Numbered from the stretch's first letter, positions 1 to 6,901 are shown. The stretch: 14,068 bases of DNA from JAFDVN01 sp964472275 (GCA_964472275.1 CAYYJN010000056.1:1-14068); one strand, 5' to 3'. The notes: a model not told the origin generated them from the letters alone. Numbers and translations are program-made.

Positions 1-2162
1 TCCTTGTGCTTGGCGACCATGGTGAGGGGCACGCCGGGCTTGAAGGTGGTGAGGCCTTCGATGGCGATGCGGTCGTCTTCCTGGATCTTGTCGTAGTCGG
101 CCGGGTTGGCGAAGGTGAGGGGCAGCATGCCCTGCTTCTTCAGGTTCGTCTCGTGGATGCGGGCGAAGGACTTGACGATGATGGCGCGTCCGCCGAGGAA
201 GCGGGGTTCCATGGCGGCGTGCTCACGGGAGCTGCCTTCGCCGTAGTTCTCATCGCCGATGACGACCCATCCCCCCAACTTTCCAGCATTGGCAGCGGCC
301 TTGTAGGCGCGGGCCGTCGCGGGCACCTCGCCGTATTCGCCCGTGAGCTGGTTCTTCACCGTGTTGGCTTCACCGTTGAAGAAGTTGATGGCGCCGATGA
401 GCAGGTTGTTGGAGATGTTGTCCAGGTGGCCGCGGAACTTGAGCCACGGACCGGCCATGGAGATGTGATCCGTCGTGCACTTGCCCTTGGCCTTGATGAG
501 CACGGGCATGTCGGTGAGGTCGGTACCCTCCCAGGCCTTGAAGGGCTCGAGCAATTGCAGGCGGTTGCTGGTCGGATCCACCTTCACGGTGATGCCGCTG
601 CGATCCGCCGGGGGCGCCTGGTAGGTGGCGGCGCCCTTGTCGAAGCCACGCTTAGGCAGCTCGTCGCCGAAGGGGCTCTTGAGCTTGAAGCCCTTGCCAT
701 CCGCGCCCGTGAGTTCATCCGTTTCGGGGTTGAAGGTGAGGCGACCGGCGATGGCGAAGGCCGTGACGATCTCAGGGCTCGCGACGAAGGCGTGGGTGTC
801 GGGGTTGGAGTCGTTCCGCGCGGCGAAGTTGCGGTTGAAGCTCGTGATGATGGAGTTCTTGTCGCCCTTCTTCACATCGTGGCGCTTCCACTGGCCGATG
901 CAGGGGCCGCAGGCGTTGGCCATGACGACGCCGCCGACCTCCGTGAAGGTGGCCATCTGCCCATCGCGATGAATGGTGGCGCGGATCTGCTCGGAGCCGG
1001 GGCTGATGGTGAATTCGCTCTTCGCTTTCACGCCGTGGTCCAGGGCCTGGCGCGCGATGGAAGCGGCGCGCTCCATGTCCTCATAAGAGGAGTTGGTGCA
1101 GGAACCGATGAGGCCGACCTTCAGCTCCTCGGGGTAGCCCTTCTCCTTCACGGCCGCGGCGAACTTGGAGAGCGGCCACGCGAGGTCGGGCGTGAAGGGG
1201 CCGTTGATGTGGGGCTCCAGTTCCGAAAGGTTGATCTCGATGACCTGGTCGTACTCGCAGCCCTCGTCGGCCTTGAGGAGGTCGGCGAAGTCCTCGGCCA
1301 GCTTGGCGATCTCGCCGCGCTCGGTGGCACGGAGGTAGTCGGCCATGCGGTGGTTGAAGGGGAAGAGACTCGTCGTCGCGCCGATCTCCGCGCCCATGTT
1401 GCAGATGGTGCCCATGCCCGTGCAGGAGATGGAATCCACACCTTCGCCGAAGTATTCGACGATGGCGCCGGTGCCGCCCTTCACGGTGAGGATGCCCGCC
1501 AATTTCAGGATCACATCCTTGGGCGAGGTCCAGCCCTTGAGGTGGCCCGTGAGCTTCACGCCGATGAGCTTGGGCGCCTTCAGCTCCCAGGGCAGGCCGA
1601 CCATCACATCCACCGCGTCCGCGCCGCCGACGCCGATGGCCACCATGCCAAGGCCGCCCGCGTTGGGCGTGTGGGAGTCGGTGCCGATCATCATGCCGCC
1701 GGGGAAGGCGTAGTTCTCCAGCACCACCTGGTGAATGATGCCGCTGCCGGGCTTCCAGAAGCCGAGCGCGTACTTGTCGCAGACAGAGGCGAGGAAGTCG
1801 TAGACTTCGCGGTTCTCGTCATTCGCCCGCGCGAGATCCTTTTCGCTGCCAACCTCGGCCTGGATGAGGTGGTCGCAGTGGACGGTGCTGGGCACGGCGG
1901 CTTCCGAACGGCCCGAGGACATGAACTGGAGCAGCGCCATCTGCGCCGTCGCGTCCTGCATGGCGACGCGGTCCGGCCGCAGGTCCAGGTAGCTCTTGCC
2001 GCGCACGATCTCCTGCGTGGCGGGCTGGTCCAGGTGGCCGTAGACGATCTTCTCGGCCAGCGAGAGCGGACGGTTCAGGCGCGCGCGCACCACCTTCAGG
2101 TTGGCGGCCATCTTCTCGTAGACCGCTTTCACGAACTGGGGGGTGGACTCGATCTGAGCCAT
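1..2162 (-). CDS. acn: Aconitate hydratase, mitochondrial (ACO2) type, 3' end cut by window
   Basis: Aconitase interconverts citrate and isocitrate through cis-aconitate in the cytoplasmic TCA cycle, using a [4Fe-4S] cluster. The minus-strand frame is open from ATG (2160-2162) to the left edge, giving about 720 residues; the family usually has about 750, so roughly the last 30 are missing. Cluster cysteines are Cys355 in GSCTNSS and Cys418 and Cys421 in CGPCIGQW. Their 63- and 3-residue spacing equals that of pig mitochondrial aconitase (358, 421, 424). Other family motifs are VHCDHLI, DSHTPNAGGLGM, KCTTDHIS and the swivel-domain GEGSSREHAA, whose Ser644 matches the catalytic Ser642. These match the mitochondrial ACO2 type rather than AcnB. 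GGAGG (2170-2174) lies 7 nt before the ATG and fixes the start. The gene is divergent from ribH. The plus strand carries a long antisense open frame that is only a shadow of its codon use. Confidence 0.96.
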   Translation of the reverse strand, partial: MAQIESTPQFVKAVYEKMAANLKVVRARLNRPLSLAEKIVYGHLDQPATQEIVRGKSYLDLRPDRVAMQDATAQMALLQFMSSGRSEAAVPSTVHCDHLIQAEVGSEKDLARANDENREVYDFLASVCDKYALGFWKPGSGIIHQVVLENYAFPGGMMIGTDSHTPNAGGLGMVAIGVGGADAVDVMVGLPWELKAPKLIGVKLTGHLKGWTSPKDVILKLAGILTVKGGTGAIVEYFGEGVDSISCTGMGTICNMGAEIGATTSLFPFNHRMADYLRATERGEIAKLAEDFADLLKADEGCEYDQVIEINLSELEPHINGPFTPDLAWPLSKFAAAVKEKGYPEELKVGLIGSCTNSSYEDMERAASIARQALDHGVKAKSEFTISPGSEQIRATIHRDGQMATFTEVGGVVMANACGPCIGQWKRHDVKKGDKNSIITSFNRNFAARNDSNPDTHAFVASPEIVTAFAIAGRLTFNPETDELTGADGKGFKLKSPFGDELPKRGFDKGAATYQAPPADRSGITVKVDPTSNRLQLLEPFKAWEGTDLTDMPVLIKAKGKCTTDHISMAGPWLKFRGHLDNISNNLLIGAINFFNGEANTVKNQLTGEYGEVPATARAYKAAANAGKLGGWVVIGDENYGEGSSREHAAMEPRFLGGRAIIVKSFARIHETNLKKQGMLPLTFANPADYDKIQEDDRIAIEGLTTFKPGVPLTMVAKHK

Positions 2163-2188
2163 GGCTGCGCCTCCGAGTGAAACGATCC

Positions 2189-2218
2189 AGTTTAGCGTCC
2201 AGCCACGCTGATCGTCAC
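2189..2218 (-). promoter_or_regulatory. Candidate sigma-70 promoter of the aconitase gene
   Basis: Read on the minus strand, GTGACG (2213-2218) and TAAACT (2189-2194) are separated by 18 nt. Each matches four of six bases of the -35 and -10 consensus. The -10 lies about 26 nt upstream of the aconitase ATG, leaving room for a short leader with the GGAGG ribosome site at 2170-2174. This is a pattern match only; no start site is known. Confidence 0.4.
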
Positions 2219-2241
2219 TTGCACATCGCATAGGCTCCGGA

Positions 2242-2361
2242 CTTCGGACTCCAGGCTACGAGGCAGGGCGAGACGGGATCGGATCTCCCCGGCTCATCCA
2301 AGCGCAAAGCGGCGGCGTCGCCCGGCAAGGCAGCCCGGAGCCCGGAGCCTGGAGTCCAAAG
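2242..2361. repeat. Inverted repeat of the CTGGAG/CTCCAG type in the acn-ribH divergent spacer
   Basis: CTTCGGACTCCAGGCTACG (2242-2260) and CGGAGCCTGGAGTCCAAAG (2343-2361) are inverted copies, complementary at 17 of 19 positions and about 80 nt apart. The spacer 2163-2430 lies between two diverging genes, so this cannot be a simple 3'-end terminator for either. The same CTGGAG vocabulary recurs at 10527-10603 and 11865-11906, which suggests a dispersed intergenic repeat family. No gene is credible in the spacer, and no clear ribH promoter or FMN riboswitch was seen there. Confidence 0.6.
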
Positions 2362-2430
2362 CCCGGTCCTGGCCTTTTCCCATGCCTGTGTTAGCCTTGT
2401 CCTCTTCTGAGCACCTTTCGGGGGGTTCCC

Positions 2431-2907
2431 ATGGGGATCTTTGAGGGCCATCTTCGCGTCCACACGGGCGACCGCGTCGCCATCGTGGCGTCGCGCTGGA
2501 ACGATTTCATCGTCGAACGCCTGACGGGCGGGGCGCAGGACTGCCTCCGCCGCCACGGCATGGCGGACGACGCGATGGACCTCATCAAGGTGCCGGGCAG
2601 CTTCGAGCTGGCCCTGGCCGCGCTGCAGGCGGCGAAGAGCGGCAAATACGCGGCCGTCATCGCGCTCGGCTGCGTGATCCGGGGCGGCACGCCCCACTTC
2701 GACCTCATCGCCGCGGAAGTGACCAAGGGCGTGGCCCAGGCCTCCATGCAGACGGGCGTGCCCATCGCCTTCGGCGTCCTCACGACGGACACCGCCGAGC
2801 AGGCCATTGACCGCGCCGGCGTGAAGATGGGCAACAAGGGCTGGGAAGCGGCCATGAGCGCGCTTGAGATGGCCGACCTGCTCCGCCAGTTGAAGAGCGT
2901 CAAATAA
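2431..2907 (+). CDS. ribH: 6,7-dimethyl-8-ribityllumazine synthase (RibH)
   Basis: RibH condenses 5-amino-6-ribitylamino-uracil with 3,4-dihydroxy-2-butanone 4-phosphate to make lumazine, the penultimate step of riboflavin synthesis. At 158 residues it has the normal length. Family marks in order are SRWND near residue 21 (aromatic substrate pocket), VPGSFEL (54-60), CVIRGGTPHFD (81-91) with the likely general-base His89, and GNKGWEAA (134-141). The ATG follows a G-run (2419-2425), a weak ribosome site; no better start was seen. The stop overlaps the nusB start by one base (TAATG), so the two are translationally coupled. A ribH-nusB pair is very common in bacteria. The other rib genes are not in the window. 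Confidence 0.96.
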   Translation: MGIFEGHLRVHTGDRVAIVASRWNDFIVERLTGGAQDCLRRHGMADDAMDLIKVPGSFELALAALQAAKSGKYAAVIALGCVIRGGTPHFDLIAAEVTKGVAQASMQTGVPIAFGVLTTDTAEQAIDRAGVKMGNKGWEAAMSALEMADLLRQLKSVK

Positions 2908-3416
2908 TGGGCGTCCGCCGCCGGGGGCGCGAGTACGCCCTGCAGATGCTCTACGCCATGGATCTGACGGAATACCAGCCGGATCAGGTCTTTGCGGGCT
3001 TCTACGCGCTCCAGGACCTGAACCGCGACGCCTTCTACTACGCGCGGCGCTTGGTGGACGGCGTGTGGGCGAACCTCGATCCCATTGACGCGGCGCTGCA
3101 ACGCTACGCGGAGCATTGGAAGCTGCACCGCATGGCCGCCGTGGATCGCAACCTCCTGCGCCTGGGGCTCTACGAGCTGATGTATCAAAAGGAGATCCCC
3201 TTCCCCATCGTCATCAACGAGGCGCTGGAGATCGTGAAGGAGTTCAGCGATCAGGAAGGCACGCAGTTCCTGAACGGCATCCTGGACGCGGCCCGCAAGG
3301 AGTTCCGCGCGGGCGAGGCCGGGGCCAAGGTGAAGGGCAAGGGCGCGGTTCAGGAACCGCCGCTGGAGCCCATGGAAGAAGACCTTCCGGACCCTTCCCC
3401 GAAAAATCCGGCCTGA
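2907..3416 (+). CDS. nusB: Transcription antitermination factor NusB
   Basis: NusB binds boxA RNA together with S10 (NusE) and supports processive transcription of rRNA operons. The 169-residue protein shows the basic N-terminus with RRRGREYALQMLYAMD (4-19), and the core MAAVDRNLLRLGLYEL (76-91), PFPIVINEALEIVKEFSD (98-115) and QFLNGILDAAR (120-130), all typical of the helical NusB fold. The family usually ends soon after the NGxLD segment. Here about 35 residues follow (about 134-169), rich in Gly, Lys, Pro and Glu and probably disordered. The start overlaps the ribH stop by one base, so translation is probably coupled. A 64-nt gap separates it from accB. Confidence 0.95.
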   Translation: MGVRRRGREYALQMLYAMDLTEYQPDQVFAGFYALQDLNRDAFYYARRLVDGVWANLDPIDAALQRYAEHWKLHRMAAVDRNLLRLGLYELMYQKEIPFPIVINEALEIVKEFSDQEGTQFLNGILDAARKEFRAGEAGAKVKGKGAVQEPPLEPMEEDLPDPSPKNPA

Positions 3417-3456
3417 CCTGACCCCAGGGCAGGCTGGTATGATCGCCCCTCTGCCC
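3413..3456 (+). promoter_or_regulatory. Candidate internal promoter and small dyad upstream of accB
   Basis: A perfect-looking -10 element TATGAT (3438-3443) lies in the nusB-accB gap. The best -35 match is CTGACC (3413-3418), with a long 19-nt spacer that touches the nusB stop. GGGCAG (3427-3432) and CTGCCC (3451-3456) form a dyad around the -10. Together they could let accBC be transcribed separately from ribH-nusB. This is inferred from pattern only. Confidence 0.35.
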
Positions 3457-3480
3457 AAGAAAGATTCCAACGGAGTCCCA

Positions 3481-4056
3481 ATGAGCACCCGCAAGAAGAG
3501 CCCCGCCCCCGGCAAGTCCGCCCCCGCGTCCAAAGCCCCCAAGGCCTCCGAGACGGTGGGCCTGGAGGAGATCAAGGGCCTCATCGCCCTGGTAGCCCGC
3601 GAATCCTTCGCCGAGTTCGAGTTCGAGGCGGGCGAAATGCGCTTCCGCATCCGCAAGGGCGGCGAGCCGGTCGTGATGGCCCCCGCCCCCGCGCCGGTCA
3701 TTCTCGGCAGCCCTGTGGCCCATGTGGCGGCCCAGACGGCTCCGGCCGCGGCGCCCGTCGCCATGGCCGCCCCGGCTCCCGCCGCGCCCGTCGCCGCTCC
3801 GGTGGATGAGCCCGGCCTCCATTATCTGACGAGCCCCATCGTCGGCACCTTCTACCGCGCCTCCAACCCCAACGCCCCGTCCTTCGTGAACCCGGGCGAC
3901 CGGGTGAAGCCCGGCCAGACGCTCTGCATCGTCGAGGCCATGAAGTTGATGAACGAGATCGAGTGCGATGTGGCCGGCGAGGTCGTCAAAGTCCTCGTGG
4001 AGAATGGCCAGCCGGTGGAATACGGCGAGCGCCTCTTCGCCATCCGGGTGGGCTGA
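3481..4056 (+). CDS. accB: Biotin carboxyl carrier protein of acetyl-CoA carboxylase (AccB)
   Basis: AccB carries the biotin that is carboxylated by AccC and passed to the carboxyltransferase to make malonyl-CoA for fatty acid synthesis. The protein has 191 residues. A Lys/Pro/Ala-rich head (1-25) is followed by the usual N-terminal helix region EEIKGLIALVARESFAEFEF (29-48), a flexible Ala/Pro linker (about 62-107) and the biotinyl domain (about 112-191). The biotinylation site is EAMKLMN, with Lys155 36 residues from the C-terminus, close to the E. coli spacing (34). An in-frame ATG lies upstream at 3439, but the ATG at 3481 has GGAG (3472-3475) at proper distance and gives the natural N-terminus MSTRKKS. 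The stop overlaps the accC start by one base (TGATG). Confidence 0.95.
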   Translation: MSTRKKSPAPGKSAPASKAPKASETVGLEEIKGLIALVARESFAEFEFEAGEMRFRIRKGGEPVVMAPAPAPVILGSPVAHVAAQTAPAAAPVAMAAPAPAAPVAAPVDEPGLHYLTSPIVGTFYRASNPNAPSFVNPGDRVKPGQTLCIVEAMKLMNEIECDVAGEVVKVLVENGQPVEYGERLFAIRVG

Positions 4057-5486
4057 TGGCTTCCGCCATTAAGAAGAAGGGCCACCGAGCCCCCGCCCCC
4101 GCGGGCGAAGAGCCGCCTTTCAAGAAGGTGCTCGTGGCCAATCGCGGCGAGATCGCCTTGCGCGTGATCCTGGCCTGCAAGGAACTGGGCATCCAGACCG
4201 TGGCCGTTTACTCCGAGGCCGACCGCAACGCGCTCCATGTGCGTTTCGCGGATGAGGAGGTCTGCATCGGCCCCGCGCCTTCGGCCAAGAGCTACCTGAA
4301 CATCCCGAACCTCATCGCCGCCGCCGAGATCACGGGCGCGGAAGCGATCCACCCCGGCTACGGCTTCCTCAGCGAGAACGCCCACTTCCAGGAAGTGTGC
4401 GCGGCCTGCGGCATCACCTTCATCGGCCCCAACGCGGAGATCATCCGCCGCATGGGCAACAAGGCGGAAGCCAAGGCGACGATGCTCGCGGCGGGCGTGC
4501 CGCTCATGCCCGGCAGCGACGGCCTGCTGGCGGATCTGGATGACGCCATGGCCACCGCCGAGCGCATCGGCTACCCGGTCATCGTGAAGGCTTCCGCGGG
4601 CGGCGGCGGGCGCGGCATGCGCATCGTCAACGCGCCGGATGAGATGGCCAACGCCTTCGACACAGCGCGGAGCGAGGCCAAGATCGCCTTCGGCGACGAC
4701 AGCGTCTACATGGAGAAGTACCTCCTGGAGCCGCGCCACATCGAAGTCCAGCTCATGGGAGACCTCTTCGGCAACATCGTCCACCTGGGCGAGCGCGAAT
4801 GCTCCATCCAGCGCCGCCACCAGAAGCTCATCGAGGAGTCGCCTTCCGCCGCGCTCAGCCCCGAGCTGCGCCAGAAGATCTGCGACACCGCCGTGAAGGC
4901 CGCCAAGGCCGTCGGCTACTACAACGCGGGCACCATCGAGTTCCTGCTCGACAAACGCGGCGACTTCTTCTTCATGGAGATGAACACCCGCGTGCAGGTG
5001 GAGCACCCTGTCACCGAGCTCGTCACGGGCATTGACATCGTGAAGGAGCAGCTCCGCGTCGCCGCGGGCCGCAAGCTCAGCTTCACCCAGGACGATGTGG
5101 TGCAGAAGGGCCATGCCATCGAATGCCGCATCAACGCCGAGGATCCGTGGAAGTTCACGCCCTGCCCGGGTCGCCTCACGGCGCTCAACTTCCCTGGCGG
5201 TCCCGGCATTCGCATTGATTCCGCCATGCACCAAGACGCCGTCATCCCGCCCACCTACGACTCCATGGTGGCCAAGCTCATCGCCTACGGCGCCGACCGC
5301 AACGAAGCCATCGCCCGCATGCGCCGCGCCCTGGACACGCTGGTGATCGAGGGCATCAAGACCACCGCCCCCCTGCACCGCCGCATCATGGACCACCCCG
5401 ACTTCATCTCCGGCGCCTTCTCCACCAAGTGGATGGAGACCTTCATGGCCGAACGCGAAGCCGAGCGGGCGGAAGCGCAAGGTTAA
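4056..5486 (+). CDS. accC: Biotin carboxylase subunit of acetyl-CoA carboxylase (AccC)
   Basis: AccC is an ATP-grasp enzyme that carboxylates the biotin on AccB with bicarbonate and ATP. At 476 residues it exceeds the usual 450 because of a basic, Pro/Ala-rich head of about 22 residues before FKKVLVANRGEIALRV. Key residues are present: Lys178 before the glycine-rich loop AGGGGRGMR, Lys257 in RRHQKLIEE, Glu295 in TIEFLL, Glu308, Arg312 and Glu316 in MEMNTRVQVEHPVTE, and Arg358 in ECRINAEDP. The ATG at 4056 overlaps the accB stop, giving tight coupling. The frame is open further upstream, but that part lies inside accB and is not coding. The partner AccA and AccD subunits are not in this window. 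A tRNA gene begins 11 nt after the stop. Confidence 0.97.
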   Translation: MASAIKKKGHRAPAPAGEEPPFKKVLVANRGEIALRVILACKELGIQTVAVYSEADRNALHVRFADEEVCIGPAPSAKSYLNIPNLIAAAEITGAEAIHPGYGFLSENAHFQEVCAACGITFIGPNAEIIRRMGNKAEAKATMLAAGVPLMPGSDGLLADLDDAMATAERIGYPVIVKASAGGGGRGMRIVNAPDEMANAFDTARSEAKIAFGDDSVYMEKYLLEPRHIEVQLMGDLFGNIVHLGERECSIQRRHQKLIEESPSAALSPELRQKICDTAVKAAKAVGYYNAGTIEFLLDKRGDFFFMEMNTRVQVEHPVTELVTGIDIVKEQLRVAAGRKLSFTQDDVVQKGHAIECRINAEDPWKFTPCPGRLTALNFPGGPGIRIDSAMHQDAVIPPTYDSMVAKLIAYGADRNEAIARMRRALDTLVIEGIKTTAPLHRRIMDHPDFISGAFSTKWMETFMAEREAERAEAQG

Positions 5487-5497
5487 ACTGGACCCAC

Positions 5498-5573
5498 GCC
5501 GCCTTAGCTCAGTTGGTAGAGCACCGGCTTTGTAATCCGAAGGTCGCCGGTTCGATTCCGGCAGGCGGCTCCA
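5498..5573 (+). tRNA. tRNA-Thr (anticodon UGU), CCA encoded
   Basis: The cloverleaf reads: acceptor GCCGCCT (5498-5504) pairing perfectly with AGGCGGC (5563-5569); D-stem GCTC/GAGC (5507-5510, 5519-5522); anticodon loop TTTGTAA (5529-5535) with TGT at 5531-5533; T-stem GCCGG/CCGGC (5546-5550, 5558-5562) with loop TTCGATT; discriminator T5570 and encoded CCA (5571-5573). Anticodon TGT reads ACA and related threonine codons. The anticodon stem CCGGC (5524-5528) against TCCGA (5536-5540) has only its three central pairs canonical; 27-43 is C-A and 31-39 is C-U. With only 11 nt after accC, it is probably cut from the operon transcript. Confidence 0.95.
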
Positions 5574-5608
5574 ATAAATGTCGGCCCCGAAAGGGGCCTT
5601 CATTTATT
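5573..5608. terminator. Bidirectional intrinsic terminator after tRNA-Thr
   Basis: GGCCCC (5583-5588), GAAA tetraloop (5589-5592) and GGGGCC (5593-5598) form the core. An outer AT-rich stem joins AATAAATG (5573-5580) with CATTTATT (5601-5608), with a 2x2 internal mismatch between. The structure is nearly symmetrical, so it can end the ribH-to-tRNA transcript on the plus strand and the LysR/membrane-protein transcript arriving on the minus strand. The outer stem provides the T-rich end in each direction in place of a long plain T-run. Confidence 0.85.
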
Positions 5609-5634
5609 GCCGCCTGCCGGAATCGGACCGGCGA
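5609..5634 (-). repeat. Inverted partial copy of the tRNA-Thr 3' part
   Basis: This 26-nt segment equals the reverse complement of 5544-5569 (T-arm plus 3' acceptor strand of the tRNA) at 25 of 26 positions. The one change, in the T-loop copy, gives TCCGATT instead of TTCGATT on the minus strand. The homology stops at the variable loop on one side and before the discriminator base and CCA on the other. It may be a remnant of an inverted duplication around the terminator, or part of a dispersed tRNA-associated repeat. It can pair with the tRNA 3' half in the same transcript. Confidence 0.8.
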
Positions 5635-5736
5635 GTGGGATCGCGGAGACGCTCCAGTGGAGCGTCGGGAGCGAGACCGGGGCTGGCGAAGCCAGACCAG
5701 TTCGATTCGCGTTCGCATTGCCAGGGCGTCAGGTGC
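5635..5736. other. Gene-free stretch with two perfect small hairpins and a T-loop-like word
   Basis: GACGCTCC (5648-5655) and GGAGCGTC (5659-5666) form a perfect 8-bp stem with a 3-nt loop. CTGGC (5683-5687) and GCCAG (5691-5695) form a 5-bp stem with loop GAA. GTTCGATTC (5700-5708) repeats the T-loop word of the neighbouring tRNA in the same orientation. Open frames crossing here are spurious reads through tRNA sequence. On the minus strand it is the untranslated tail of the LysR/membrane-protein transcript before the terminator. Confidence 0.6.
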
Positions 5737-6015
5737 TCAGGCTCCGCGCCCTTTGGCCACCGCCTTCCGGATCGCGTAGATCAGCAGGCAGATCGACGCG
5801 GCGTTAAACGCGCAGGGCAGGATGAGCTCGCTTATGAAATTGTTCCACGAGGACTCATAGAGGAAGTCGAGCACCTGCTGGCTCTTGAGGGCCTCGGAGA
5901 GCATATTCCCGGGAAAGGAAAAGGCCCACTGGTCGCCAAAGGCGATGATCGACAGGTCCGCCAGGAACAGCAGCGCGAATAGCGCCATGTACTTCCATGT
6001 CTGCCGCTCACGCAT
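5737..6015 (-). CDS. Small two-helix membrane protein of unknown function
   Basis: I do not recognise this 92-residue protein. It has a short basic N-terminus (MRERQTWKYM), a hydrophobic helix at about 9-26, a polar middle part with several aromatic residues (27-63), a second helix at about 64-81 and a basic tail (RKAVAKGRGA), which suggests two membrane passes with both ends in the cytoplasm. The ATG (6013-6015) lies inside the last codons of the LysR gene; the two overlap by 8 nt (ATGCGTGA). GGAAGGAGAG in the LysR tail (within 6021-6030) is a strong ribosome site and supports this start over an in-frame ATG 15 codons upstream. It is probably co-transcribed and translationally coupled with the regulator. 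Its reading frame, start site and plausible helices make it a real gene, but nothing shows its job. Confidence 0.7.
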   Translation of the reverse strand: MRERQTWKYMALFALLFLADLSIIAFGDQWAFSFPGNMLSEALKSQQVLDFLYESSWNNFISELILPCAFNAASICLLIYAIRKAVAKGRGA

Positions 6016-6901
6016 TCTTGCTCTCCTTCCCCACCAGATCCAGAAACGCCTTCGCTGCATGGCTCATCGGTCGCTTCGCGACGGAGACGAGGAAGATCTT
6101 CCGCTCCAGTCGCAGTTCCTTGACCTGGACTTCTTTCAACACGCCCTGGCGAATGTCCTGGTCCACGCACATGCGGGGGAGGAAGGCGATGCCTTCGCCC
6201 GCCTGCACCATGCGGCGGATGCTTTCCACCGTGGGCATCTCGATGTCCATGTTGAGCGGCACCTTCGCGTGCTGGAAGGCCTTGATGACCGCGTCCCGAT
6301 AGGGCGAGGCGACATTGTGCGCGATGAAGGTCTCCTTCTCCAGTTCCTTGAGCGCCACACCGCTCTTCTTTCCGAGCTTGTGGGTCGGCGCGACGACGAG
6401 GGCGAGGTGGTCCGTGTAGAGCACCTGGGAGCGGAAGCGCTCATCATCCACGCGGTAGCTGATGACGCCGTAGTCCACATCTCCCGCCAACAGACGGTCG
6501 GGGATCTCGCCGGAGCGGCTGCGCTGCACGACGAGCTTCACCTTGGGGTAGGCGCGGCGGAAGCGCGAGAGGTGCGGCAGCAGGTAGAGCGTCATGCTCT
6601 CGTTGGCGCCGATGGCGAGGCGGCCCGTCGCCTTGTTCTTCAATTCGCCGAGCTGGTTCGAGAGGCTGCGCTGGAGGTTGTCCTGCTGCCGCGCCGCTTC
6701 AAAGACGAGCTTGCCGGCTTCCGTGAGGAACAGGTCGCGGCCTGAGCGGTCCAGCAACGGCTCGCCCACCTCCGCCTCCAGCCGTTGAACGGCCAGCGAC
6801 ACGGCGGGCTGGGTGCGGAACAGTTTCTCCGCGGCCCGGGTGAAGCTCCGCTCATTCACCACCGTGTAGAAAACGCCCAGAAGGGAGGTGTCGTTGAGCA
6901 T
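6008..6901 (-). CDS. LysR-family transcriptional regulator
   Basis: The 297-residue protein has the standard LysR plan: an N-terminal winged helix-turn-helix (about 3-62) with SFTRAAEKLFRTQPAVSLAV and RLEAEVGEPLLDRSGRDL, a linker helix (about 62-90) and a periplasmic-binding-protein-like effector domain (about 93-290) starting at GRLAIGANES. The effector half resembles the CysL/CbbR-like branch by eye, but the ligand cannot be named. GGAG about 9 nt before the ATG supports the start. The gene overlaps the small membrane-protein gene by 8 nt and is divergent from the NicO-like transporter gene. By the usual LysR arrangement it may control itself and one or both neighbours. Confidence 0.9.
   Translation of the reverse strand: MLNDTSLLGVFYTVVNERSFTRAAEKLFRTQPAVSLAVQRLEAEVGEPLLDRSGRDLFLTEAGKLVFEAARQQDNLQRSLSNQLGELKNKATGRLAIGANESMTLYLLPHLSRFRRAYPKVKLVVQRSRSGEIPDRLLAGDVDYGVISYRVDDERFRSQVLYTDHLALVVAPTHKLGKKSGVALKELEKETFIAHNVASPYRDAVIKAFQHAKVPLNMDIEMPTVESIRRMVQAGEGIAFLPRMCVDQDIRQGVLKEVQVKELRLERKIFLVSVAKRPMSHAAKAFLDLVGKESKNA

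Noticed and set aside
6..2180. 724-codon plus-strand open frame across the aconitase gene
   Set aside because: It is exactly antisense to a full set of aconitase motifs, and its translation is low-complexity (Gly, Val, Asp, Arg, His), typical of the complement of high-GC coding DNA.
2163..2430. Possible FMN riboswitch upstream of ribH
   Set aside because: None of the conserved FMN-element words was seen; the spacer holds only CTGGAG-type repeats and a candidate acn promoter.
3439..3480. Upstream ATG for accB
   Set aside because: The ATG is part of the TATGAT element and has no ribosome site; the ATG at 3481 has GGAG and a typical AccB N-terminus.
2391..3764. 457-codon minus-strand open frame across ribH, nusB and accB
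   Set aside because: It lies opposite three recognised genes and resembles no family.
3852..5603. 583-codon minus-strand open frame across accB, accC and the tRNA
   Set aside because: Antisense shadow of accC; its N-terminal part is a read through the tRNA complement (PESNRRPSDYKAGALPTEL), a well-known spurious translation.
5429..5982. Short open frames over the tRNA and hairpin stretch
   Set aside because: Their peptides are translations of tRNA sequence and inverted repeats, with no ribosome sites or family likeness.
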